Positions 22,663 through 31,617 of a stretch of DNA of 64,000 nucleotides are shown here, piece after piece. Source of the stretch: Pseudomonas putida. Lineage in GTDB: Bacteria; Pseudomonadota; Gammaproteobacteria; Pseudomonadales; Pseudomonadaceae. The stretch lies in NCBI GenBank assembly GCA_041071465.1, contig CP163498.1, forward strand, positions 124,001 through 188,000, given 5' to 3'. A program made the translations under genes and the position numbers. Position 1 is the first letter of the stretch. Every line of letters starts with the position of its first letter. Below the pieces are notes generated by a model, which made no database searches, was not told where the DNA came from, and saw nothing but the letters and a program-made list of their open reading frames with translations.

Positions 22663-23952
22663 ATGGCTGACAAAAAAGCGCAGTTGGTCATCGAGGGCGC
22701 TGCCCCCGTCGAGCTGCCCATTTTAACCGGCACCGTTGGTCCTGATGTAATCGACGTCCGCGGGTTAGGGGCCACTGGTCACTTCACCTTCGACCCAGGT
22801 TTCATGGCGACTGCCTCGTGCGAGTCGAAGATCACCTATATTGACGGCGACAAAGGTATCCTGCTGCACCGCGGCTACCCGATCGAGCAACTCGCCGAAC
22901 AGTCCGACTACCTCGAAACCTGCTACCTGCTGCTCAACGGCGAACTGCCGAATGCCGAGCAGAAGGCCCAGTTCGTCAGCACCGTCAAGAACCACACCAT
23001 GGTTCACGAGCAGCTGAAGTCCTTCTTCAACGGCTTCCGCCGCGACGCTCACCCGATGGCGGTGATGTGCGGCGTGGTCGGCGCCCTGTCGGCGTTCTAT
23101 CACGACTCCCTGGACATCAATAACCCGCAACACCGCGAAATCTCCGCGGTGCGCCTGGTCGCCAAGATGCCGACCCTGGCTGCGATGGTTTACAAGTACT
23201 CCATGGGCCAGCCGATGATGTACCCGCGCAACGACCTGTCGTACGCGGAAAACTTCCTGCACATGATGTTCAACACCCCGTGCGAGATCAAACCGATCAG
23301 CCCGGTGCTGGCCAAGGCAATGGACCGGATCTTCATCCTCCACGCCGACCACGAGCAGAACGCCTCCACCTCCACCGTTCGTCTGGCCGGCTCGTCGGGT
23401 GCCAACCCGTTCGCCTGTATCGCCGCCGGTATCGCTGCACTGTGGGGCCCGGCCCACGGCGGTGCGAACGAAGCCGTACTGACCATGCTGGATGAAATCG
23501 GCGATGTTTCGAACATCGACAAATTCATCGCCAAGGCCAAGGACAAGAACGACCCGTTCAAGCTGATGGGCTTCGGTCACCGCGTGTACAAGAACCGCGA
23601 CCCGCGCGCCACCGTGATGAAGCAGACCTGCGACGAAGTCCTGCGCGAGCTGGGCATCAAGAACGACCCGCAGCTGGAACTGGCCATGCGCCTGGAAGAG
23701 ATCGCCCTGACCGATCCTTACTTCATCGAGCGTTCGCTGTACCCGAACGTCGACTTCTACTCGGGGATCATCCTCAAGGCGATCGGCATTCCGACCAGCA
23801 TGTTCACCGTGATCTTCGCCCTGGCACGTACCGTGGGCTGGATCTCGCACTGGAAAGAAATGCTCTCCAGCCCGTACAAGATCGGCCGTCCGCGCCAGCT
23901 GTACACCGGTGAGCAGAAGCGTGACATCGTTGCTCTGAAAGACCGCAAGTAA
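22663..23952 (+). CDS. gltA: Citrate synthase (type II)
   Basis: Condenses oxaloacetate and acetyl-CoA; the entry step of the TCA cycle. 429 residues, typical of the hexameric NADH-sensitive Gram-negative type. Catalytic motifs are [27 protein letters not shown] and [14 protein letters not shown], followed by the late Asp region [17 protein letters not shown] lies 6 bases before the ATG. It is divergent from sdhC and ends in a strong terminator. Confidence 0.97.
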   Translation: MADKKAQLVIEGAAPVELPILTGTVGPDVIDVRGLGATGHFTFDPGFMATASCESKITYIDGDKGILLHRGYPIEQLAEQSDYLETCYLLLNGELPNAEQKAQFVSTVKNHTMVHEQLKSFFNGFRRDAHPMAVMCGVVGALSAFYHDSLDINNPQHREISAVRLVAKMPTLAAMVYKYSMGQPMMYPRNDLSYAENFLHMMFNTPCEIKPISPVLAKAMDRIFILHADHEQNASTSTVRLAGSSGANPFACIAAGIAALWGPAHGGANEAVLTMLDEIGDVSNIDKFIAKAKDKNDPFKLMGFGHRVYKNRDPRATVMKQTCDEVLRELGIKNDPQLELAMRLEEIALTDPYFIERSLYPNVDFYSGIILKAIGIPTSMFTVIFALARTVGWISHWKEMLSSPYKIGRPRQLYTGEQKRDIVALKDRK

Positions 23953-23970
23953 GCGTTGATCGCTGAACGT

Positions 23971-23998
23971 AAAAGGCTGCCCTCGGGCAGCCTTTTTT
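23971..23998 (+). terminator. gltA terminator
   Basis: 11-bp perfect stem (AAAAGGCTGCC/GGCAGCCTTTT) and a T6 run, 19 bases after the stop codon. Confidence 0.9.
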
Positions 23999-24030
23999 AT
24001 TGTAAATCCTGCCGGTCGCAGTGCGGCCTT

Positions 24031-24147
24031 TGCGGGGGCGACCTTGCGTCGCGAAAGGGCTGCAAAGCAGCCCACGCAATATTGCGCCAAGCCTAAGATT
24101 CGGGGGCCGCTGCGCGCCCCATTCGCGACGCAAGGCCGCTCCCACAG
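24031..24147. repeat. Inverted pair of REP-like elements after gltA
   Basis: Two arms of about 33 bases, 24031-24065 and 24114-24147, are near-complementary (shared core CCTTGCGTCGCGAA against TTCGCGACGCAAGG). They are separated by about 50 bases. This is an intergenic repeat family of pseudomonads, different in sequence from the GCGGGTAAACCCGC family at 44.0 and 59.6 kb. Confidence 0.7.
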
Positions 24148-24167
24148 ACCGCGCGCCGCGTTAAACC

Positions 24168-24776
24168 TCAGTTTTTCTCAGCCCGCTCGCGCAGAGCTTT
24201 CAGGGTATTGAACGGCGCATCCACCACGAACTTGTTGGCCACCATCGCCGGCACGCTGCCGCCCGGCTCGGTGTGCACCTGGTAGGTCACCTCCGTGCTG
24301 TCGCCCTTGGGCACCAGCTTCCAGAAGCCCTCAACCTTGGCCACCCGCACAAAGCCCTTCTCTTCCGGCAAATAGGTCGGCTCTTCCTTCAGGTTACGCA
24401 CCAGGCTGCCGTCCGTCTCCTTGACCGTGGTCACATGCAAAACCGAATCACGCGGCGTCACCGGCCAGGGTGTATTGAACTGGGTGTAGGTCCAGGTCTG
24501 GTCACCTTCTTGCTTGAGCAATTTCTGCAACTTGCACTCATGAATCCATGCGCAGGCACCCACCACATCTTCCTGCAACGCCTGCACCTTGGCCAGCGGC
24601 GCCTTGATCACGGTAACGCCCTGATAGGCCTTGTACTTGGAACCCGCCACTTCGCTGAGGGATACCTTGATCCCGTCCTCGTTCTTGGCCACTTGCCAGT
24701 TTTCAGCCCAGGCCACAGGCGACAGCAGAACACCCACGCCACACAGCAGTGCAATACGCTTGAACGATCTCATCAT
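24168..24776 (-). CDS. Exported START-domain protein
   Basis: A 202-residue protein with a signal peptide (about 1-24, ending SPVAWA) and one START/SRPBCC lipid-binding domain filling the rest (for example CAWIHECK near 75 and TEPGGSVPAMVANKFVVDAP near the end). Such periplasmic START proteins are presumed to bind or carry a hydrophobic ligand; the ligand is not known. Either ATG at 24776 or 24773 may start it. It may share a transcript with the cysteine-cluster gene upstream. Confidence 0.82.
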   Translation of the reverse strand: MMRSFKRIALLCGVGVLLSPVAWAENWQVAKNEDGIKVSLSEVAGSKYKAYQGVTVIKAPLAKVQALQEDVVGACAWIHECKLQKLLKQEGDQTWTYTQFNTPWPVTPRDSVLHVTTVKETDGSLVRNLKEEPTYLPEEKGFVRVAKVEGFWKLVPKGDSTEVTYQVHTEPGGSVPAMVANKFVVDAPFNTLKALRERAEKN

Positions 24777-24806
24777 GTTTATCCTTGTTGTCGAAGATCC
24801 AGCCTG

Positions 24807-25061
24807 TCACGCCGCCGTCATCTGCTCCCACCAGCCAAGAATCCTGATTGCCTCGTCACGATCACTGCCGCACACCTCGGCATCCGCCTTGAAGCCACCG
24901 CACACCGCCGGCCGCTCGGGCTTGCCGAACAGGTCGCAAAGGTTGGCCGCAGTCAGGTGCAGGCAGCGCTCACCCGCCGGCTTGCCATTGGGCATTCGCG
25001 GCATCGCAGAAGTGATGGACGGGGCGATGCAGCAGGCACCACAGCCCTCACGGCATTTCAT
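24807..25061 (-). CDS. YkgJ-type cysteine cluster protein
   Basis: An 84-residue cytoplasmic protein with the zinc- or iron-sulfur-binding cysteine pattern of the YkgJ/UPF0153 group: CREGCGACC near the N terminus, then C33 in RCLHL, C in LCDLFG, and CGGFKADAEVCG. The function of the family is not settled. It lies 30 bases upstream of the START gene in the same direction. Confidence 0.8.
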   Translation of the reverse strand: MKCREGCGACCIAPSITSAMPRMPNGKPAGERCLHLTAANLCDLFGKPERPAVCGGFKADAEVCGSDRDEAIRILGWWEQMTAA

Positions 25062-25190
25062 GGCTATTCACCAAAATCAGGACTCCCTGGAACAAAACGG
25101 GACGAACGTCCCTGGATAGTAACCGCTCAAACAGTCGTTTGAAATTGCTGGCACGATGAAATCTGCTGTGACCCAGCAGTCAGTTCTCGC

Positions 25191-25624
25191 CTATTGGCGA
25201 TACTCGAAATCGATGGCAGCGCCCTCCACCTCACGACGGCTATCATTGCGCAGTTGCAGCTGCATTTCGTTGTTGATCAGCCGGCCATTGAGCTGGAACG
25301 GGCTGTCATTGGTCTCTGGCTTTTCTGTGAACATGGGCGGCAACAAAGGTTTGCGCCGCTGGATTGGGGAAAGCGTGCCCACATTCGGCTCAAGGTTGTT
25401 GACCATCTCGACGGGCAAGCTAAGGTCCAGCCCTGTCTTGGGCAATGGCTTGGCAACCGCTTTGCTGACCGGCTTGTGCGCGGGCTTGGCTGTCGCCTTT
25501 TTGGCACGTGCTTACCCTGAGCCGCCTGAACCTCGTTTGCCGGTTGCGCAGCCAAGGCAGGGGCGACCGGGCAGCAAAACGGCAAAAGGCACACGATCAG
25601 AACAAAGCAGCGCAAAACGTTCAT
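25191..25624 (-). pseudogene. Frameshifted small exported protein
   Basis: Two overlapping minus-strand frames make one protein. The first starts at ATG 25624 with a signal peptide (MNVLRCFVLIVCLLPFCCPV..ALA). The second supplies the rest, from a Lys/Ala/Pro-rich linker (ATAKPAHKPVSKAVAKPLPK) into a conserved-looking C-terminal part (LDLSLPVEMVNNLEPNVG) that ends at 25191. Adding one base to the 5-base T run at 25498-25502 (A run on the coding strand) joins the frames as GKHVPKKATAKPAHK. Function unknown. Either a real frameshift, a slippage-prone switch or a sequencing error. Confidence 0.7.
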
Positions 25625-25688
25625 GGCAAATGGACAGACTGGCAGGAAAAATGCGTATGCTCCCTGTTCCACAGGCAGCTTGCAAGCC

Positions 25689-27131
25689 TTACAAAAGCGT
25701 AACCGCAGTCTCCCTGCACAACTGCTGCGCCAGCAAACCGAGCGTAATCACAGCCCGCTCGGCCTCCTTATTCCAAGGAATGCCGCAGTTGAGTCGCACA
25801 CAGTGGTTGAACTGCTCTGTGTTACTGAATATAAGTCCTGGCGCAATGCTGATGCCCTGCTCCAGCGCGCGCACATGCAGCTCCTGGGTATTGACCCGAC
25901 CCGGCAGGCTCACCCAGAGAATGAAGCCGCCTGTCGGCCGGGTCATCTGGGTACCCTCGGGGAAGTGCTGCTGCACTGCCAACTGATAGGCACTGAGGTT
26001 CTTGCGATATTCCTGGCGTATGTAGCGCAGATGCCGGTCGTAGCCGCCATTCTCCAGGTAGGCTGCCACGCCCATCTGCGTCACGCTACAGGCCGAGTGG
26101 GTGGTAAACGTCTGCAGGCGCTGAATCTCGTCCTGGTAACGCCCGGCGATCATCCAGCCCACCCGCACGCCAGGGGACAGGGTCTTGGAGAAGCTCGAAC
26201 AGTAGATTACCCGGTCCAGCCGGTCGAACGCCTTCAGCGCCTTGGTCTTGCCCTGCTCGAACATCAGCTCACCGTAGATGTCATCCTCGATGATCTGGAT
26301 ATCGAAGTCCGAGGCCAGGCGCAGCAATTGCTTTTGCCGCTCTTCGGGAACGGTGCCGCCCAGCGGGTTGCTCAAGCGCGCAGTGAGCACCAGCGCCTTG
26401 ATCGACCATTGGTTAGCCGCCAGTTGCAAGGCTTCGAGGCTGATACCGGTGGACGGGTCACTGGGGATTTCGATCACTTTCAAACCCAGCAGGTCAGCCA
26501 GCTGCAGCAAGCCGTAATAGGTCGGCGACTCGGCGGCAATCAGGTCACCTGGGCGGGTGAGCACCCGCAGCGACATCTGCAGGGCATCGACACACCCATG
26601 GGTCACGATCACTTCGCGCGGGTCGACCAGCACGCCGGCATCGCGCATGCGTATGGCAATCTGTCGGCGCAGCGGCTCGAAACCGGGGCTGAACATGTAG
26701 CTGAAGGCGCGCGGGCTGTGGAAGCGCGTCACCTTGGCGATTTGCTGATGCAGGGCGCGCACTGGCAGGTAGTCGACATGCGGCACTGCAGCGCCAAACG
26801 GGAACACACCATCGCGGCGCGCCTCAGTCAGCACCTGCTGGATGATGCTGGCGCGCGTGACCAGGCCGGGGCGTTCCACCCGGGCGATGTCCGGGGTTTG
26901 CGCGGTCAAGGCAGGGGTCTGGTGCACGTAATAGCCAGACTGCGGCCGCGCCCGGATAAGCCCTTGGTCCTCAAGATTGGCATAGGCCTGCAACACCGTG
27001 GCATGGCTGACGTTGAGCTGGGCGCTCATCTTGCGCACGGAAGGTACCCGCTCGCCTGGCTGGTAGACACCGCGACGGATATCATCGGCCAGTTGCTGGG
27101 CGATACGCTGGTACAGCAGCAGGTTGGTCAT
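25689..27131 (-). CDS. MocR-type GntR/aminotransferase-fold regulator
   Basis: A 480-residue transcription regulator. The N-terminal winged helix of the GntR family (about 1-75, with LADDIRRGVYQPGERVPSVRKMS and VSHATVLQAYANLEDQGLI) is joined to a class I aminotransferase-fold domain with the PLP lysine in YCSSFSKTLSPGVRVGW. MocR proteins sense PLP or amino acid adducts and often control a neighbouring gene. The start at 27131 (MTNLLLYQRIAQQL) gives the family N terminus; the frame is open another 56 codons upstream without homology. Its target is not obvious here. Confidence 0.88.
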   Translation of the reverse strand: MTNLLLYQRIAQQLADDIRRGVYQPGERVPSVRKMSAQLNVSHATVLQAYANLEDQGLIRARPQSGYYVHQTPALTAQTPDIARVERPGLVTRASIIQQVLTEARRDGVFPFGAAVPHVDYLPVRALHQQIAKVTRFHSPRAFSYMFSPGFEPLRRQIAIRMRDAGVLVDPREVIVTHGCVDALQMSLRVLTRPGDLIAAESPTYYGLLQLADLLGLKVIEIPSDPSTGISLEALQLAANQWSIKALVLTARLSNPLGGTVPEERQKQLLRLASDFDIQIIEDDIYGELMFEQGKTKALKAFDRLDRVIYCSSFSKTLSPGVRVGWMIAGRYQDEIQRLQTFTTHSACSVTQMGVAAYLENGGYDRHLRYIRQEYRKNLSAYQLAVQQHFPEGTQMTRPTGGFILWVSLPGRVNTQELHVRALEQGISIAPGLIFSNTEQFNHCVRLNCGIPWNKEAERAVITLGLLAQQLCRETAVTLL

Positions 27132-27268
27132 GTCGACATGCTCGTTATTCTTGTACGGGTCACTGACGGTAGAGAATACCGTAACAGTTGCAAAGTGTAC
27201 TGGGACAGATTGCAACATAGTCGACAATACAACAGCGTGACCGCTATCGAAACGATTAAACCGACATA

Positions 27269-27293
27269 AAACGGGCCGCAAAGCGGCCCGTTT
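27269..27293 (-). terminator. Terminator downstream of the OmpA-like gene
   Basis: 11-bp perfect stem (AAACGGGCCGC/GCGGCCCGTTT), AAA loop, followed on the minus strand by TTTTATG. It lies 10 bases past the stop. Confidence 0.75.
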
Positions 27294-27302
27294 CGACAAG
27301 AC

Positions 27303-28115
27303 TCAGCGCGCTGGCGCGAGCCGACCCTTGTCATCGGAGAATACGATCTCCACTCGTCGGTTTTGCGCCCTGCCCCGCTCCGAAGCATTGGCCTCGATCG
27401 GGTACTGGTCGCCATAGCCCTCGACCTGCAGGCGCTTTTCATCGATGCCCAGGTCCACAAGCATGTCGGCCACGGACTGCGCCCTGTCGCGCGACAGCTT
27501 GAGATTTTCCTCGCCCGCGCCAGTACTGTCGGTATAGCCCTCGATACGCACTACCCGGCGCGGGTTGAGCTGCAGGAACTGCACCAGCTTGAGCACAGTC
27601 CGGCTGGCCGAGTTCTTCAGGTCGGCACTGCCGGTATCGAACAGCACATCGCCCAAGGTCATCACCAAGCCACGGTCGGTCTGCTCCGAAGCCAACGCAG
27701 CAATCTGCGACTCGACCCACTTGCCCTGCTGCTGCACGCTGGCCAGCTTGGCCTCACGCAAGGCCAGCTGCAGGCGCTGGCGCTCCAGGTCGAGCTTGGC
27801 CTGGCGCTCCTGGTTCAGCGCCAGCTTGGCATGCTCGCGGGCAATCTCGCTGTAGCGCTGGCTGAGGTAAGCATAATGCCGCACATCAGAACCGGTGCCG
27901 ATGTAACTGGACAGGCGCTCGGCGCGAGCCAGCGATTCACCCGCCCGAATCACGTCACGCGGCGCGCTGCGCAGCACATCGGAATCATCTTTGACACCCT
28001 GGAAGGCGACGGTGGCCTCATCCAACGCGGCACTGCTGCGCTGGCTGGCACAACCTTGCAAACCTGCCGTCAGCGCCAACAATGCCAATGCAGCCAAAGG
28101 CGTACGACGGATCAT
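27303..28115 (-). CDS. DUF4398/OmpA-family lipoprotein
   Basis: A 270-residue envelope protein. The signal peptide ends in a lipobox (LQGC, Cys22). A helical DUF4398-like region follows (about 30-130, Ala/Arg/Glu-rich, coiled-coil-like). The C-terminal OmpA peptidoglycan-binding domain runs from about 150 to 262 (VLFDTGSADLKNSA, RIEGYTDSTGAGEENLKLS, GYGDQYPIEANASERGRAQNRRVE). It is presumed to tether the outer membrane to peptidoglycan. Its start overlaps the next upstream gene by 4 bases. Confidence 0.88.
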   Translation of the reverse strand: MIRRTPLAALALLALTAGLQGCASQRSSAALDEATVAFQGVKDDSDVLRSAPRDVIRAGESLARAERLSSYIGTGSDVRHYAYLSQRYSEIAREHAKLALNQERQAKLDLERQRLQLALREAKLASVQQQGKWVESQIAALASEQTDRGLVMTLGDVLFDTGSADLKNSASRTVLKLVQFLQLNPRRVVRIEGYTDSTGAGEENLKLSRDRAQSVADMLVDLGIDEKRLQVEGYGDQYPIEANASERGRAQNRRVEIVFSDDKGRLAPAR

Positions 28116-28465
28116 GGCTGCACCTCCAGTTGCTTGCGCAAGCGCTTGACCCGCGACTGCAGCACCTGCAGCTGCTCTTCGCTCTTCTGGTTCAGCACCT
28201 GGGCCTCGGCCAGGCGCGCATCCAGCTCGGCCTGCTCGGCGCGCATGCGCGCATCGCGATAGTCCTGGGTAAGCATGTTGGCCTTGGCGCGGGCCAGCTT
28301 GTCTTCAGCCAGTTTCAGCGTTTCTACCTGCTCAGTGGCGCCGACGGCCTTGGCCTGGTCCAGAGCCTGTTCGGAAATGCGCATCTGCTCGTCAGGGGCC
28401 GGATCATTGGCGCAGCCAGCCAGGCCGAGCACGGCCAGGGCGAGGATTAGTGGTTGGGTTCTCAC
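28112..28465 (-). CDS. DUF4398-like small lipoprotein
   Basis: A 117-residue lipoprotein with lipobox LAGC (Cys18) and a long charged helix similar in composition to the DUF4398-like region of its neighbour (DYRDARMRAEQAELDARLAEAQ). It lacks the OmpA domain. The ATGA overlap with the OmpA-family gene suggests the two are made together and may pair through their helices. Function unknown. Confidence 0.8.
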   Translation of the reverse strand: MRTQPLILALAVLGLAGCANDPAPDEQMRISEQALDQAKAVGATEQVETLKLAEDKLARAKANMLTQDYRDARMRAEQAELDARLAEAQVLNQKSEEQLQVLQSRVKRLRKQLEVQP

Positions 28466-28474
28466 GCAATCTTC

Positions 28475-29296
28475 CTAGTGTTTGGGGGCGTCCGCAGGCA
28501 CGTGCAACTGCGCTTTCCAGCGCTCGACATTACGTTGCAGCACAGCTTCGGATGCACCAGAGATCGGCAATTCTGTCAGTTTTTTTGCCAATTGCCCACG
28601 CAACCAGCTGTCATTGCACGCCGAGTTGTGCGACAGCGCCAGGTACAGGCCCGGCCTGTCCACCGGCAAGCCGCGGGCTATCAGGTCATTGCTCATACCC
28701 AGGCTCTGGGCCATGGCCATACCGGAGTAACGGCCAGCCAGCACATAATCCACCTGGCCGAGTACCAGTTTCTGGAACGCCTGGGTCAGGTTCTGCGCCG
28801 GCACCAGCTTGAGCTGGGCCTTGGCGAACGCAGTAAAGGCCGGGGTCAGGCGCGCACGCTCGGACAAACTGCCCTGGTACCTGGCCAGATCGGCCGGGCC
28901 ATCAAAGGTCACCGCTGCATCATGGCGGGTCCACACCAGGTACTCATTGAGCTGCAACGGCGGATGGATGTAGTCCAGCGCGGTCAGTTGCTCCACCTGC
29001 ATGGGGGTGTCGAGCAGCAGGTCCATGCGCCCGCTGCGCACCTCTTCCAGCGCCTGATCACGGCGACCGGCACTCAGCACCTCGACCTTCACACCCAGCT
29101 CTTCCGCCACCTGGCGCAACAGGTCAACGTTGGCGCCGACCAGGTGCTTCGGGTCTTTCGGGTCCTGCCACGAATAGGGCGGCGCATCAGGGCTGCCGGT
29201 CGCCACCAGGCGCTCGCACTTGCCTGCAGCCATGGCCAGTGGTGACACCAACAGCGCCACACATGCCAGCACCCTGCCCGTTCCGCGCAACGTCAT
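28475..29296 (-). CDS. Periplasmic solute-binding protein, family 3 type
   Basis: A 273-residue exported protein (signal peptide about 1-23, ending in LAMA) with the family 3 binding fold: GSPDAPPYSWQDPKDP near the N terminus and VGANVDLLRQVAEELGVKVEVLSAGRRDQALEEVRSGRMD. The same family is used by amino-acid ABC transporters, but no permease or ATPase is adjacent, so it may act as a stand-alone sensor-type or orphan binding protein. It precedes the DUF4398-like/OmpA pair by 9 bases and is probably cotranscribed with them. Confidence 0.82.
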   Translation of the reverse strand: MTLRGTGRVLACVALLVSPLAMAAGKCERLVATGSPDAPPYSWQDPKDPKHLVGANVDLLRQVAEELGVKVEVLSAGRRDQALEEVRSGRMDLLLDTPMQVEQLTALDYIHPPLQLNEYLVWTRHDAAVTFDGPADLARYQGSLSERARLTPAFTAFAKAQLKLVPAQNLTQAFQKLVLGQVDYVLAGRYSGMAMAQSLGMSNDLIARGLPVDRPGLYLALSHNSACNDSWLRGQLAKKLTELPISGASEAVLQRNVERWKAQLHVPADAPKH

Positions 29297-29320
29297 CCCT
29301 CACCCCTCAAGCCATAAAAA

Positions 29321-29349
29321 AACCCGACCCTCAAAACGAGGGCCGGGTT
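29321..29349 (-). terminator. Terminator downstream of etfA
   Basis: GC-rich 12-bp stem with one mismatch (AACCCGACCCTC/GAGGGCCGGGTT), then a T7 run on the minus strand. Confidence 0.85.
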
Positions 29350-29371
29350 CTTTATAAGTGAAGCAGGCGGA

Positions 29372-30313
29372 TCAGACCAGCTTTTCCAGCTCCGGCACCG
29401 CTTCGAACAGGTCAGCAACCAGGCCGTAATCAGCCACCTGGAAGATCGGCGCTTCTTCATCCTTGTTGATCGCCACGATCACTTTGGAGTCTTTCATGCC
29501 GGCCAGGTGCTGGATCGCGCCGGAGATACCGACGGCGATGTACAGCTGTGGCGCAACGATCTTGCCGGTCTGGCCGACCTGCATGTCGTTCGGCACAAAG
29601 CCTGCGTCGACCGCGGCGCGCGAAGCACCGACGGCGGCGCCGAGCTTGTCGGCCAGGCTGTACAGGTGCTTGAAGTTGTCACCGTTGCCCATGCCACGGC
29701 CGCCGGAAACGACGATCTTGGCTGCGGTCAGCTCTGGGCGATCGGACTTGGCCAGCTCTTCGCCAACGAAAGCCGAAATGCCGGCGTTGTGCGCAGCGCC
29801 AACAGCCTCGACGGCAGCCGAACCACCTTCGGCGGCCACGGCGTCGAAGCCGGTGGTACGCACGGTGATCACCTTGATGGCCGCGCTCGATTGCACGGTA
29901 GCAATGGCGTTACCCGCATAGATCGGGCGCTTGAAGGTGTCGGCGGACTCGACCGAGATGATCTCGGAGATCTGGTCCACGTCCAGCAGCGCGGCAACAC
30001 GTGGCAGGATGTTCTTGCCGTTGGTGGTAGCCGGGGCCAGCACATGGCTGTAACCCTTGGCCAGCTCGACGATCAGCGGCGCGACGTTTTCCGGCAGGAC
30101 GTGGGCGTAGGCGGCGTTATCAGCCACCAGCACCTTGGCAACGCCAGCGATTTTGGCAGCGGCTTCAGCAACGCCACCGACGTTCTGGCCTGCGACCAGC
30201 ACGTGCACATCACCACCGATCTTGGCGGCTGCGGCGACAGTGTTCAGGGTGGCCGGGGCTACGGCACCGTTCTCCGGACCTTGTAGAAGGTCAGCGACAA
30301 CCAGGATAGTCAT
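29372..30313 (-). CDS. etfA: Electron transfer flavoprotein alpha subunit
   Basis: FAD-binding subunit of ETF, which collects electrons from acyl-CoA and related dehydrogenases and passes them to ETF-ubiquinone oxidoreductase. 313 residues. The C-terminal FAD domain has [37 protein letters not shown] and [16 protein letters not shown]. It is separated from etfB by one base and is transcribed away from the oxidoreductase gene it serves. Confidence 0.96.
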   Translation of the reverse strand: MTILVVADLLQGPENGAVAPATLNTVAAAAKIGGDVHVLVAGQNVGGVAEAAAKIAGVAKVLVADNAAYAHVLPENVAPLIVELAKGYSHVLAPATTNGKNILPRVAALLDVDQISEIISVESADTFKRPIYAGNAIATVQSSAAIKVITVRTTGFDAVAAEGGSAAVEAVGAAHNAGISAFVGEELAKSDRPELTAAKIVVSGGRGMGNGDNFKHLYSLADKLGAAVGASRAAVDAGFVPNDMQVGQTGKIVAPQLYIAVGISGAIQHLAGMKDSKVIVAINKDEEAPIFQVADYGLVADLFEAVPELEKLV

Positions 30314-30314
30314 A

Positions 30315-31064
30315 TCAGATTACCTTCGCTTCGTTCTTCAGCTTCTCGACCAGTTCGGCCACCGATTTGACCTTGATGCCCGCGCTGCGGGCAGCCGGGG
30401 CTTCAACCTTCACGGTCTTGTTGGTGGAGGCGAGGGAAACGCCCAGTGCGTCTGGAGTAACAGTCTCCAGCGGCTTCTTCTTGGCCTTCATGATGTTCGG
30501 CAGCGACGCGTAGCGTGGCTCGTTCAGGCGCAGGTCGGTGGTGACGATCGCGGGCAGGTTCAGCGCAACGGTCTGCAGGCCGCCATCGATTTCACGGGTG
30601 ACATTCAGCTTGTCGCCAGCGACTTCGACCTTGGAAGCGAAGGTGCCCTGGGCGAAGCCAGTCAGCGCGGCCAGCATCTGGCCGGTCTGGTTGTTGTCAC
30701 TGTCGATGGCCTGTTTGCCGAGGATGACCAGCTGCGGCTGCTCCTTGTCGACAACGGCCTTCAGCGCCTTGGCCACGGCCAGGGAGTTCAGTTCGTCAGC
30801 GGCTTCTACCAGGATGGCACGGTCGGCACCCAGGGCCAGGGCGGTACGCAGTTGCTCCTGGGCAGTGGTCGGGCCGACGGAAACGACGACGATCTCGGTC
30901 GCAACGCCTTTTTCCTTCAGGCGCACGGCTTCTTCGACGGCGATTTCGCAGAAGGGGTTCATGGACATCTTGACGTTAGCAAGGTCGACGCCGGAGTTGT
31001 CCGCTTTGACGCGAACCTTGACGTTGTAGTCGACCACTCGTTTGACAGCTACAAGAACCTTCAT
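30315..31064 (-). CDS. etfB: Electron transfer flavoprotein beta subunit
   Basis: AMP-binding subunit of ETF, 249 residues. The N terminus [38 protein letters not shown] and the AMP-site motif [18 protein letters not shown] are all present. It is first in the etfB-etfA operon, divergent from ETF-ubiquinone oxidoreductase across 553 bases. Confidence 0.96.
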   Translation of the reverse strand: MKVLVAVKRVVDYNVKVRVKADNSGVDLANVKMSMNPFCEIAVEEAVRLKEKGVATEIVVVSVGPTTAQEQLRTALALGADRAILVEAADELNSLAVAKALKAVVDKEQPQLVILGKQAIDSDNNQTGQMLAALTGFAQGTFASKVEVAGDKLNVTREIDGGLQTVALNLPAIVTTDLRLNEPRYASLPNIMKAKKKPLETVTPDALGVSLASTNKTVKVEAPAARSAGIKVKSVAELVEKLKNEAKVI

Positions 31065-31137
31065 GGATTCCTCGTTACTCTCCGGTGAATAGATAGTCGC
31101 CTGGGGCAGAGCCCTGCGATGCGCGTGGGTACAAGGG

Positions 31138-31304
31138 CACCTCTAAAGACGTATCGGGAGGCAGCAACTTCACAGTGACCAAACAGTCTTGTTCGGACTC
31201 TTGCGACAAATCCTCACGGGTCATTTCCTGTCGTGGCGTGTAAACTCCACTACAAACCGGCCTAAGCCCGCAAAACCCTGCTCCACACCTGGTCTTTAGA
31301 GGTG
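31138..31304. repeat. Widely spaced 13-bp inverted repeat upstream of etfB
   Basis: CACCTCTAAAGAC at 31138-31150 and its exact complement GTCTTTAGAGGTG at 31292-31304 flank a 141-base interval in the etf control region. The arms could be two operator half-sites or pair in RNA. Confidence 0.55.
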
Positions 31305-31439
31305 TACCTGCGCCCGGCTGCAAGCCTACGGCGAACGTAAAACCGCTCGTATCTTGACCGTAACACCCATTCCGGTCAATACGGCAAATCGGTCACCCTC
31401 CAGCCGCGTTCCTGTGATTTTACTGGCCTGCGGCAAATT

Positions 31440-31453
31440 CAAACAAACGTTTG
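31440..31453. promoter_or_regulatory. PsrA-like operator at the ETF-QO promoter
   Basis: CAAAC-N4-GTTTG, also readable as the perfect palindrome ACAAACGTTTGT, fits the Pseudomonas PsrA consensus (G/C)AAAC-N2-4-GTTT(G/C). It ends 3 bases before the -35 box. PsrA is a TetR-family fatty-acid-responsive regulator known to act on beta-oxidation and ETF genes in pseudomonads. Confidence 0.6.
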
Positions 31454-31455
31454 TA

Positions 31456-31484
31456 TTGGACCCGCCAAGTGGTGTAGATATAAT
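31456..31484 (+). promoter_or_regulatory. Sigma-70 promoter of ETF-QO
   Basis: TTGGAC (31456-31461), a 17-base spacer and a perfect TATAAT (31479-31484). It leaves a leader of about 125 bases before the GTG start. Confidence 0.75.
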
Positions 31485-31617
31485 GCGCGGCCAAGACAAA
31501 ACGGTGTAGTCCGTCATTTGCCCAGCTACAGTTCCGCCGTTGCGTAGAACCGCTGCGAATGCCCCGCACCCATAAGACAAAGCAACAGCACGAGCCTTGA
31601 TGAGTAGGAGAGAACCA

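Larger units (their letters stand above)
31065..31617. other. Divergent control region of etfBA and ETF-QO
   Basis: No gene is supported. The plus-strand side holds a strong sigma-70 promoter with a PsrA-like palindrome. The etfB side holds a perfect 13-bp inverted repeat whose arms (31138-31150, 31292-31304) are 141 bases apart. The weak frames across it show no family features. Confidence 0.65.

Noticed and set aside
31075..31323. 82-codon minus-strand frame in the etf control region
   Set aside because: No RBS or family features and it covers regulatory DNA with the inverted repeat.
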